DNA of 16,095 nt, from positions 1-16,095 of the forward strand of contig JACDQO010000065.1 of the NCBI GenBank assembly GCA_015657605.1. Direction: 5' to 3'. Below the pieces are notes generated by a model. It saw nothing but the letters and a program-made list of their open reading frames with translations. It searched no databases and was not told where the DNA came from. The position numbers and the translations under genes are program-made. Positions 1 to 7,549 of this stretch are shown in pieces; positions within the stretch are counted from its first letter, which is position 1; the number at the start of each line of letters is the position of its first letter. The DNA is from Limnohabitans sp. Lineage in GTDB: Bacteria; Pseudomonadota; Gammaproteobacteria; Burkholderiales; Burkholderiaceae_C.

Positions 1-1
1 A

Positions 2-748
2 GATCCTCGCATGCTCAGCAGCCGCGCTGAGCGTACGGCACGGGGTTGGCGACTCAATGGCCACAAATGGTTCGCCACTTCAGCCTCAGTGGCTGATTTC
101 GCCATCGTCATGGCACGTACCGAAATCGGCCCCTCGCTTTTTTTGGTCGATGTCCAGCAGCCAGGCTTTGATATCGTACGAGACGTCCCCACGGTCGAGC
201 CCTTTGACTTGGGCGGTCACGCCGAGATTCGTCTGCAAGACTGTGAAGTGCCTGCCGATGCGTTGCTGGGTGAAGAAGGAAAAGGCCTTGAACACGCGCA
301 GCTGCGGCTAGAGGGCGCCCGCCTGTTTCACTGCATGCGTCTGATCGGTCTGTCCTCGCGCGCCATGAGCTTGGCGCAGCAATATGCTCTCGAACGTCAA
401 TCACACGGTGCCCGGGTATCCGAGCACCAAATGGTGCAAGCCATGGTGGCCGATGCGCACATCGAGTTGCATGCTGCACGCCTGATGACTCTGGACACCG
501 CTCAAAGGCTCGATGCAGGTGAATCGATTCGACACCATTCGGCCATGACCAAAGTCTTCGTGTCAGAGGCCGTTAACCGCGTGGCTGATTCAGCTGTACA
601 GATCACAGGTGCTCTGGGTATTTCTGAAGATTGGCCACTGTCCATGATCCAGCGACTGTTGCGCCCATTCCGTATTTACGACGGGGCCTCCGAAGTTCAC
701 CGATCCGCCATTGCACGGCGCGTGTTCCACCAAGGTCTGGAAGCATGA
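2..748 (+). CDS. Acyl-CoA dehydrogenase, C-terminal part (5' end outside window)
   Basis: This is a flavin (FAD) enzyme that introduces an alpha,beta double bond into an acyl-CoA, the first step of beta-oxidation. The frame is open from the left edge, so the N-terminal alpha domain is missing; the ATG at 11 is internal. What remains begins in the middle beta domain (LNGHKWFATSA, a typical segment next to the flavin) and runs through the C-terminal helical domain. Near the end, RIYDGASEVHR aligns with the MCAD segment containing the catalytic Glu (IYEGT), but this protein has Asp (residue 224 counted from the ATG at 11). The ACAD10/11-like subgroup, as I recall it, commonly has DGPDEVH there, so assignment to that subgroup is likely. 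It ends 95 bp before the acyl-CoA synthetase and probably belongs to the same fatty-acid or ring-acid degradation unit. The substrate cannot be told. Confidence 0.9.
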   Translation, partial: DPRMLSSRAERTARGWRLNGHKWFATSASVADFAIVMARTEIGPSLFLVDVQQPGFDIVRDVPTVEPFDLGGHAEIRLQDCEVPADALLGEEGKGLEHAQLRLEGARLFHCMRLIGLSSRAMSLAQQYALERQSHGARVSEHQMVQAMVADAHIELHAARLMTLDTAQRLDAGESIRHHSAMTKVFVSEAVNRVADSAVQITGALGISEDWPLSMIQRLLRPFRIYDGASEVHRSAIARRVFHQGLEA

Positions 749-843
749 GATCCATCTGAAGCACATGTCAAAAATAGATGCCTATATTTGAAAATTTGGG
801 CCAGACAAAAATCCACCATCCTTAAGAAGAACATAAAAAAGAC

Positions 844-2974
844 ATGTCCACTGCCCAATTCGACCTCTTGCGCATGTTCAGCGCCCGCAGCATCGCCGTC
901 ATTGGTGCCTCCACCACGGGCAGCAAACCCAGTGGACAGCCTTTGCTGCACCTGCGTAATCTGGGCTATGAGGGCCAGGTCTACCCAATCAACCCGCGCT
1001 ACACAGAAGTTTTTGGCTGGCCGTGTTTTCCGGACGTGGCTGCGTTGCCCGAAGTGCCCGATGTGGCGCTGATCGCAGTGAGCGCCGATCAGGTCATCGC
1101 CCAACTGGAAGCTTGTGGTCGCAAAGGCATCTGTCAGGTCATCGTGATCACTCCGGCTTTGCCGAGATGGGTGGTGAGGGTGTGGCTGCCCAGCAAGCAC
1201 TGGTCGATATGGCCAATCGGTATGGCATCGCCATGATGGGGCCCAATTGCCAAGGCATGATCAGCGTGGGTCAGGGTTTCAGCTTGGGATTTGGTGCGCC
1301 CTATGGGCTGCGGTACCGAAAAGGGCTCATCAGCATGAGCTCACAAAGTGGTGCCTGGGGCAACACCGTGCTGATGCTGGCCAACGATTCTGGACTGGGT
1401 TTCCAGCACTACCAATCTACCGGTAATGAAGCCCAGACCACCAGTCTCGACCTGGTGCAAGCTTGGGCAGACGATCCGCAGACTGGCATGGTGGTGTCGT
1501 ATGTCGAAGGCTTTAAGGACGCCCACCGCATCGTTGATGTAGGTCGTCATATTTTGCGGGCCGGTAAACCTTGGTTGCTGTGGAAGGTGGGCACTTCCGA
1601 GGCCGGTGCACGCGCTGCCGCCTCCCATACTGCCAATTTGGGCGGGGACGCTGCGCTGTATCAGGCTGCATTTGCTCAAGCTGGGGCCATCGAGGTCACG
1701 GATGTTCAAGACCTGGCTGACCGCGCACTGGCACTGCTGTCGCCACGCCAGCCCACTGGACCTCGTGTCGCGGTGGTCACGCTTTCGGGTGGAGCGGGCG
1801 TGCTGCTGGCCGACCACTGCGCACCCGCAGGCTTGGTGCTGCCGCCTCTGTCAGAGACAACCTTGGAGGCGTTAAGACAAGTGCTGCCGCCCTATGCCGG
1901 ACTGCACAACCCGATCGATGTGACGGGCAACATCATCGCGCAAGAAGACAAGCTGATCACCTCCCTGCGTCTGATCGTGAACGATCCTGCGGTAGACATG
2001 ATGGCCGTGTGCCTGGCAGCTGTCTCCGGGCCGGTGGGTATCAGGCTGGCCCAATGGGTGGCCGAGGTGGCTCAGGCAACCGACAAGCCGGTGCTGGTGT
2101 CCTGGACCGCCGACACCGCCACCACACAAGCCGGATATGACGCGTTGCTGGAAGCGGGTGTGCCGCGCTATGACACTCCTGTTCGCTGTGCCACCGGTAT
2201 GGGAGCCATGTGGCAATTTGTCGCTGCCTGCAGTCGCGAAGCCGAGCGTGCGCGGGAGCCGATGCTCAACTGCTCTCGCCCGTTGCGGCGCCAGCAACTG
2301 GCCACTGCCCACAAGGACCTGACCGAATACGAGGCCAAGCAGCTGCTGGCCGACTATGGCCTCCCGGTCACAGCCGAAGCATTGGCACACAGTGCTGACG
2401 AGGCCGTGCAGCAGGCTGCTGCCATCGGTTTTCCAGTAGCCTTGAAAGTGGTCTCACCCGACATTGCACACAAGACCGAAGCGGGGGGGTGTGCGCATCG
2501 GCCTTAGCGATGCCCATGCCGTGCGCCAAGCTTACGATGAGATCCTTCTCAATGCGCAGAATCATGCGCCACACGCCACCATCGACGGGTTGCTGGTGCA
2601 AGCCATGGTCCCTGGCGGGGTCGAGGTGATCTTGGGGGGTCACGAACGATCCGCTGTTTGGGCTGGCCATCATGTTCGGTCTGGGCGGCATCTATGCAGA
2701 GGTACTGCGTGACGTGAGCTTCAGGATGTTGCCCATCACCCGCAATGAAGCCGAGGCCATGGTGCGCGAGATCCGTACCTTCGCCTTGCTGGATGGTGCA
2801 CGCGGTCAGCCCAAGGCCGATGTCGATGCGCTGGTGGACACCATCCTGAAGCTGGCGGCATTGGCACAAGATTTGGGCGAACACATCTCCGGCATCGACA
2901 TCAACCCCTTATTCGTCAAACCGGCTGGTCAAGGTGTGGTGGCGGCCGATGCGCTGATCCAGATCAAGCGCTGA
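844..2974 (+). CDS. NDP-forming acyl-CoA synthetase (acetate-CoA ligase ADP-forming family), broken by three frameshifts
   Basis: The COG1042-type family makes an acyl-CoA from acid, CoA and NTP through a phosphohistidine intermediate. The product is read in three frames: 844 to about 1152, about 1152 to 2489, and about 2489 to 2639, with the rest in the last frame. The shifts fit loss of one T near 1152 (ACT-TCC expected), one extra G in the G7 run at 2483-2489, and one extra G in the G6 run at 2634-2639. Undoing them gives about 709 residues, normal for the fused alpha-beta form. Visible domains are an N-terminal CoA-binding Rossmann domain (IAVIGAST, about 17-24), succinyl-CoA ligase-like flavodoxin domains with catalytic His about 262 (SHTANLGGD), and a C-terminal ATP-grasp domain with the second His about 543 (DIAHKTEAGG). 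The A-rich stretch GAAGAACATAAAAAAGAC before the ATG is a weak ribosome site. Substrate unknown. Confidence 0.88.
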
Positions 2975-3070
2975 ACATCGGCCTACGACCAGCCACGCCA
3001 ACACCCGCCCAGGGTGATCAGTGCACCTGCGTCCATCCGCATGCATCGAACGGGCTGGGTTTGTCGTACA

Positions 3071-3091
3071 GGTGACGAAAAAGCTGTCACC
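3071..3091. repeat. Inverted repeat GGTGAC-N9-GTCACC upstream of the DUF1254 pair
   Basis: Perfect 6-bp arms flank a 9-nt A-rich spacer in the 179-bp gap between the synthetase and the first DUF1254 gene. There is no T-run directly after it, so it is not a convincing intrinsic terminator. It could be a regulator site or chance. The rest of the gap (2975-3153) holds nothing else I can name apart from the weak promoter at 3119-3147. Confidence 0.3.
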
Positions 3092-3118
3092 CACGTGCCA
3101 TTCACAGGGTTTTTGGCG

Positions 3119-3147
3119 TTGTCAGAGTGGTTCAGTTTGACTACGCT
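3119..3147 (+). promoter_or_regulatory. Possible sigma70-like promoter before the first DUF1254 gene
   Basis: TTGTCA (3119-3124), a 17-bp spacer and TACGCT (3142-3147). The -35 box matches 5 of 6 consensus bases, but the -10 box only 3 of 6. The predicted transcript start would fall at about the ATG at 3154, which would make the message leaderless unless translation starts at 3207. I see no clear ribosome site before 3154. This is a weak call. Confidence 0.22.
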
Positions 3148-3153
3148 AAAAAC

Positions 3154-4455
3154 ATGAATGCACATTCACAAAATCAATTAACCCCAAACGGCGGTCACTG
3201 GCGGCCATGGCCAAGCCTCTGGTGCTGTGGGGCTACCCCTTGCTCGAGGATTGCGAACCTGCCAAGTGCAAAGCAATCCAAAAGCCACACCCGCATTCGG
3301 CCGCGGCCCTTTCGGGATGTTCCACGGCAGTGACAGACCCTGGACACACGAAGACCGAGACATCGTCACACCCTCGTGCGATCTGTTGTATTACAACGCT
3401 TGGATCTGGATCGGAGCTTCCCCGGTTCGACTGCACATCCCTCCGAACCATGGCCGGTATTACGTGGTGCAACTGATGGATGCTTGGAGCGAAAACTTCC
3501 ACAACGTGGGTCTGCGCAACACGCCAGCCGAAGGTGCGGATTGGTGGCTGATTCACACCGAGGACCCGATGCCAGCGGGAATTGATCCAGCGCGCGTGGT
3601 GCGCTGCCCCACTCGCTTGGTCTGGCTGCTGGGGCGCGCGCTGGTGGGGGATCTCTCCGATGTGCCCAAGGCACGCGCATTTGCAGATGGCGTTCAGTTG
3701 CAAGGCAGCGGACCTCGCCCTTCATGCGTTAGCCAGTGGCGAGACAGCGGCCATGCCGCCGACGATTTTTTGCCAACCTGCTGCAGGCGGTCGATGAGAT
3801 CGGGGTACCGAGCAACGCCAGTGACCTGCGTCCACTGATGCGCAGCTTGCGCTTGCCACCAGGTGGGCTGGATGCGCTGGAGCGCAGCAGCCAGCGTGTA
3901 CGAGAGGGCTTGCGACATGCCTACTCCGAAGGGATACATCTGATCGAACAGCACATCGTTAACTTGACACGAAAGCCCTGGACCTGGAGTCCCCATTTGG
4001 GCATCTGGGGCGACAACATCCTGATGCGCGCCACAGTGGCCATGAAGGGGCTGGGCGCGTTAGCGGCCACCGAAACCCTCTATGCACAGGCCGATTTCGA
4101 CGCCGACAGTGAACCTTTACACGGCCAGCATGGCTACACCTTGCGCTTTGAGGGTGGCCACATGCCGCCGGCAGACGCCTTTTGGTCGGTATCGCTCTAT
4201 GGCGAAGACCGCTATTTCGCGGCCAATCCGATGGGTCGCTATGCGATTGGGGATCGAACCAAAGGCTTGCGACTCGGTCAAGACAACTCTCTGACGCTTC
4301 AAATTCAGCACGAACGCCCCGCCGAAGGCGATGCGAACTGGTTGCCAGCGCCATCAGGACCGTTCTACCTGATTTTGCGCATGTACCACCCGCGCGAAGA
4401 GATGCTCAACGGCCGCTATACCCTCCCCCCCGTCCAACGCGTCAAAGAAAGATGA
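3154..4455 (+). CDS. DUF1254/DUF1214-domain protein, first of a tandem pair, broken by about four frameshifts
   Basis: Function is unknown; the family combines an N-terminal DUF1254 and a C-terminal DUF1214 domain. Similarity runs through three frames. The MAKPLVLWGYPLLED segment (from 3207) continues as the frame carrying ATPAFGRGPFGMFHG and WSENFHNVGLRN, then a short frame (ADLALHALASGE), then the frame ending at 4455. The breaks fit one missing base near 3182-3188, one missing A in 3280-3283, one extra G at 3704-3705 and one extra T in 3766-3771. With all four undone and the ATG at 3154 used, the product is 433 residues, almost the same as the intact neighbour (432), which supports this start; 3207 is the alternative. 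The C-terminus has the paired motifs FWSVSLYGEDRYFAANP, RYAIGDRTKGL and NWLPAPSGPFYLILRMY, close to the neighbour's. No signal peptide or membrane segment is visible. Only 4 bp separate it from the next gene, so co-translation is likely. Confidence 0.8.
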
Positions 4456-4459
4456 CCCC

Positions 4460-5758
4460 ATGAACCGCAACGATCTGGCCAGAGAGGCCATCCTCTACAC
4501 GCTGCCCTTGTATGAAACAGCACGGATGCAAGCAGCAAGCAGTCCACGCAAAAATACAGAAGGGCTCTTTGCGGACCCGGCGGGTGGTCCCGAATCTAAG
4601 CGCCGCTGGGCCAATGTGTTTTCACACACGCGCCAACTGCTCAATGCCAAAGACCGCCGAGTGGTCACACCCAACACTGACACGCTCTACACCAGTACCT
4701 GGATCGATCTGTCAGACGGACCTTTGTTGTTGCACACCCCGGACACTGGCGAGCGCTACTACGTGCTAGGGCTGTTGGACTTCTACACCAACCCTTTTGC
4801 GCATCTGGGCACCCGCTTGAATGGCAATGCGGCCCACACGTTTTTTCTTCATGGACCTGGCTGGCAAGGCACCCCACCGGCTGGTACGCTGCCCATTGAG
4901 TGCGCCACCCCAACGGTGTGGCTGATTGGCCGTATTCTGGCCCTCCCACATGAGGACTTGGCCCCTGTTCACGCACTCCAGGACGCCTTTCGGTTGACCA
5001 CCCTTCAAGGTGAGCCAGCGGCCCGTATCGTCACATGCAGCCTCCATGGGCAAGACAAGCTGGGCGACGCCGCCACCTTCGTCCAAGTGGTCAATCGACA
5101 GCTGGCCATCAACCCACCACCTGCTGATGAAACGTCCGACCTGGCTCGCTTCGCAGTCTTGGGCATCGGAGCGGGTCTGGACTCATCACAGGCCGACTTG
5201 CCCTTGTTCCAACAAACCTTGACCGAGATCCTGTCCGAACTGGATGCCCCGGCTTCTTCTGATTTGGAGGGCGGCTGGAATGCCTCGGTCGAAGTCACTG
5301 ACCACTATGGCCGCGATTGGTTTACCCGAGCCCGCGTGGCCCGTTGCTACATTGGTCTGCTGGGTACGCAGGAAGTCATTTACCAGATGGCGCACCGCGA
5401 CAGTCAGGGCCGCCCACTGGACGGGCGTCACCGTTACCGCCTGCGGTTCGCACCAGGAGGCTTGCCACAGGTCGATGCCTTCTGGTCGCTGAGCCTATAC
5501 CGCAAAAGCGATTACCTGTTCGTGAACAACCCGCTGCAGCGCTACGCCATCGGGGACCGCACAGCCGGCTTATGCACCGACCCCGATGGCGGTTTGACGA
5601 TCTGGCTAGGCCATACGTCACCCCCGCAGACCAGCAACTGGTTGCCCGCACCGGCTGATACTTTTTACGTTGCCCTGCGCCTGTATCTGCCTCGCGAAGT
5701 TCACCAGAATGGCCATTACAACTACCCGCTCATCGAGCGGGTCAACGACAGCGCCTGA
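4460..5758 (+). CDS. DUF1254/DUF1214-domain protein, second of a tandem pair, intact
   Basis: A complete 432-residue frame. DUF1254 is recognised by PNTDTLYTSTWIDL (about 71-84) followed by RYYVLGLLDFYTN. DUF1214 lies at about 320-428, with AFWSLSLYRKSDYLFVNN, RYAIGDRTAGL and NWLPAPADTFYVALRLYLPRE. Biochemical function of the family is not established to my knowledge. The start at 4460 follows an AAAGAAAGA stretch and lies 4 bp after the upstream paralogue's stop. The N-terminus (MNRNDLAREAILYTLPLYE) has no signal peptide, unlike some family members that are exported, so a cytoplasmic location is inferred. The two copies share architecture but are clearly diverged, so the duplication is not recent. 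The position between two acyl-CoA synthetases suggests a role on the same substrate route, perhaps as a binding protein or as a cofactor-independent enzyme; that is only an inference. Confidence 0.93.
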   Translation: MNRNDLAREAILYTLPLYETARMQAASSPRKNTEGLFADPAGGPESKRRWANVFSHTRQLLNAKDRRVVTPNTDTLYTSTWIDLSDGPLLLHTPDTGERYYVLGLLDFYTNPFAHLGTRLNGNAAHTFFLHGPGWQGTPPAGTLPIECATPTVWLIGRILALPHEDLAPVHALQDAFRLTTLQGEPAARIVTCSLHGQDKLGDAATFVQVVNRQLAINPPPADETSDLARFAVLGIGAGLDSSQADLPLFQQTLTEILSELDAPASSDLEGGWNASVEVTDHYGRDWFTRARVARCYIGLLGTQEVIYQMAHRDSQGRPLDGRHRYRLRFAPGGLPQVDAFWSLSLYRKSDYLFVNNPLQRYAIGDRTAGLCTDPDGGLTIWLGHTSPPQTSNWLPAPADTFYVALRLYLPREVHQNGHYNYPLIERVNDSA

Positions 5759-5759
5759 G

Positions 5760-5773
5760 GGTCAGGCCTGACC
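5760..5773. repeat. Perfect 14-bp palindrome GGTCAGGCCTGACC
   Basis: It lies two bases after the stop of the second DUF1254 gene and 47 bp before the preferred start of the AMP-forming ligase. As DNA it is a perfect dyad suited to a dimeric regulator. As RNA it could fold to a 5-bp stem with a GGCC loop, too short and without a T-tract for a terminator. Function unknown. Confidence 0.4.
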
Positions 5774-5808
5774 GCAATGCCTGCGCCATGAACCTGACAT
5801 CCTCAACC

Positions 5809-5812
5809 AAGG
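5809..5812 (+). promoter_or_regulatory. Ribosome binding site favouring the ATG at 5821
   Basis: AAGG lies 8 nt before the ATG at 5821, whereas the in-frame ATG at 5788 has no purine-rich stretch in front. This decides the start chosen for the ligase. Confidence 0.5.
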
Positions 5813-5820
5813 CGTCACTT

Positions 5821-7536
5821 ATGACCACCGACCTTCATCCTGCAACGGCCACTTACCGTCTGATTCTTGACCATGTTCAGGACCACGAAGTTCAGCGGGC
5901 TGACCAGGTCTACCTGACCCAGCCTGTGGGTCAAGGCCAAGTGCGTGATTACACTTGGCGCGAAACACTCGATGAGGCACGCCGCATGGCCCGGCACTTG
6001 CAGTCGCAAGGCTTCGAGCAGGGCACTCGAATCGGTCTGATCACCAAGAACTGTGCCCATTTCATCATGGCGGAACTGGCCATCTGGCTGGCCGGTGGCA
6101 CAACGGTGGCCTTGTTCCCGACCGAGTCGGCCGACAACATTCGCTTCGTCCTGGAGCACAGCGAGACACGCCTGCTTTTCGTGGGCAAACTCGACAACTG
6201 GGCGCGTCAGCAAACAGGAGTGCCCCAAGGTCTTACCTGCATCGCGCTGCCCCTGTCAGATGCCACAGCAGATCAGCCTGATCTACCCCGCTGGGAAGAC
6301 ATCGTCGCCAGCACCGAAGCATTGAACGGTCGCATTAGGCGCGATTCGAAGGATCTGGCGCTTATTTCTTACACATCCGGATCGACCGGCGAACCCAAGG
6401 GAGTCATGCACAGCTTTGGCGGTATCAGCGATGCTTCCGAACGCACCATGGCGTTGATCAACGAGCGCACAGGTGACCCGTCTGAGCACCGCGTCTTGTC
6501 GTATTTGCCGCTGTCCCACGTATTCGAACGCTCAAAGATCGCCTGCTGGTCTCTGGTGGCTGGCAATGTGCACGTGTTCTTTTCCGAATCGCTGGTCACG
6601 TTTGTGGATGACCTCAAGCGCGCACGGCCCAACTCCTTCATTTCAGTGCCCCGGCTGTGGCTCAAGTTCCAGCATGGTGTCTTCGCCAGAATGCCGGCAG
6701 AGCAGCTGGACGCGGCGCTGGCAGACCCTGTCAAAGGCCGAATGGTCGCCAAGCAGGTACTGGCATCGCTCGGTCTGGACGCGGTGGTGTCGGCCGGCAG
6801 CGGCTCGGCGCCCATCTCAGCCGAGCTGATTGAGTGGTACCGCAAGCTGGGGCTGGACTTGATGGAAGGCTACGCGATGACCGAAGACTTTGCGTATTCA
6901 CATGGTTCGCTGCCGCAGTACAGCAAACCGGGGTATGTTGGAGGAGCGCTTCCAGGCGTGCAATCGCGGCTATCACCCGAGGGTGAAATTTTGGTCAAGT
7001 CGCCTGGCTGCATGGTCGGATACTACAAACGTCCTGACCTGACGGCCGAAGCCTTCACCGATGACGGCTATTTCCGCACTGGCGATTGCGGACATTTCGA
7101 GCCCAATGGCATGCTCAAACTCACTGGACGGATCAAGGAGCTGTTCAAGACGACGAAAGGCAAATATGTGGCACCTGCACCGATCGAAAGCCGATTAAAC
7201 AACCACCCAATGATCGAACTCAGCATGGTGTGCGGCACCGGTCAGAGCGCTGCATGCGCCTTGGTTCAGCTTTCAGAGCAGCACCAGACACAGCGCCAGG
7301 ACCCTGCGATGCGAGAACAGATCGAACTCGAGCTGGCGCGGCTGATGGAGGACGTCAATGCGACACTGAGCGATCACGAACAGCTGCGCTTGATGGTGGT
7401 GATGAACGAGCCATGGACCATTGACAATGGTTGCCTAACGGCCACGCTGAAAATCAAGCGCAACGCCATCGAGGCCAGCGTCCAGCAACGTCTGTACGGC
7501 TGGTACGCACAACCGGATCAGGTCCTCTGGGCCTGA
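5821..7536 (+). CDS. AMP-forming long-chain-type acyl-CoA synthetase (AMP-binding enzyme)
   Basis: It activates a carboxylic acid to an acyl-CoA via an acyl-adenylate, using ATP and CoA. The 571-residue frame is intact. The P-loop YTSGSTGEPKG is at about 184-194. Further motifs are the A5-like EGYAMTED, the A7/A8 hinge YFRTGDCGHFEPNG followed by LTGRIKELFKTTKGKYVAP, and a C-terminal LTATLKIKR carrying the usual catalytic Lys. The FKTTKGKYVAPAPIE form is typical of COG1022 (FadD15-like) long-chain ligases, not of acetyl-CoA synthetases. The start at 5821 (MTTDLHPATA) is preferred over 5788 on ribosome-site grounds. It follows the DUF1254 pair by 62 bp and ends 13 bp from the end of the convergent sulfatase gene, with no obvious bidirectional terminator between. 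No signal peptide is visible. Chain length or ring preference cannot be read from the sequence. Confidence 0.93.
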   Translation: MTTDLHPATATYRLILDHVQDHEVQRADQVYLTQPVGQGQVRDYTWRETLDEARRMARHLQSQGFEQGTRIGLITKNCAHFIMAELAIWLAGGTTVALFPTESADNIRFVLEHSETRLLFVGKLDNWARQQTGVPQGLTCIALPLSDATADQPDLPRWEDIVASTEALNGRIRRDSKDLALISYTSGSTGEPKGVMHSFGGISDASERTMALINERTGDPSEHRVLSYLPLSHVFERSKIACWSLVAGNVHVFFSESLVTFVDDLKRARPNSFISVPRLWLKFQHGVFARMPAEQLDAALADPVKGRMVAKQVLASLGLDAVVSAGSGSAPISAELIEWYRKLGLDLMEGYAMTEDFAYSHGSLPQYSKPGYVGGALPGVQSRLSPEGEILVKSPGCMVGYYKRPDLTAEAFTDDGYFRTGDCGHFEPNGMLKLTGRIKELFKTTKGKYVAPAPIESRLNNHPMIELSMVCGTGQSAACALVQLSEQHQTQRQDPAMREQIELELARLMEDVNATLSDHEQLRLMVVMNEPWTIDNGCLTATLKIKRNAIEASVQQRLYGWYAQPDQVLWA

Positions 7537-7549
7537 CAAATCGAAGGGC

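Noticed and set aside
762..848. Repeated ACATGTC at 762-768 and 842-848 as regulator sites
   Set aside because: Seven bases only, and the second copy includes the start codon of the synthetase; likely chance.
3760..3775. Programmed frameshift at the T6 run
   Set aside because: The needed change is +1, not the -1 of classical slippery heptamers, there is no obvious downstream stem, and the same gene has three other breaks at unrelated sites.
844..4455. Treating the synthetase and first DUF1254 gene as decayed pseudogenes
   Set aside because: All breaks are single-base homopolymer indels, the motifs on both sides are intact, and the corrected lengths match the families; several breaks of the same kind occur in the P450, SDR and sulfatase genes.
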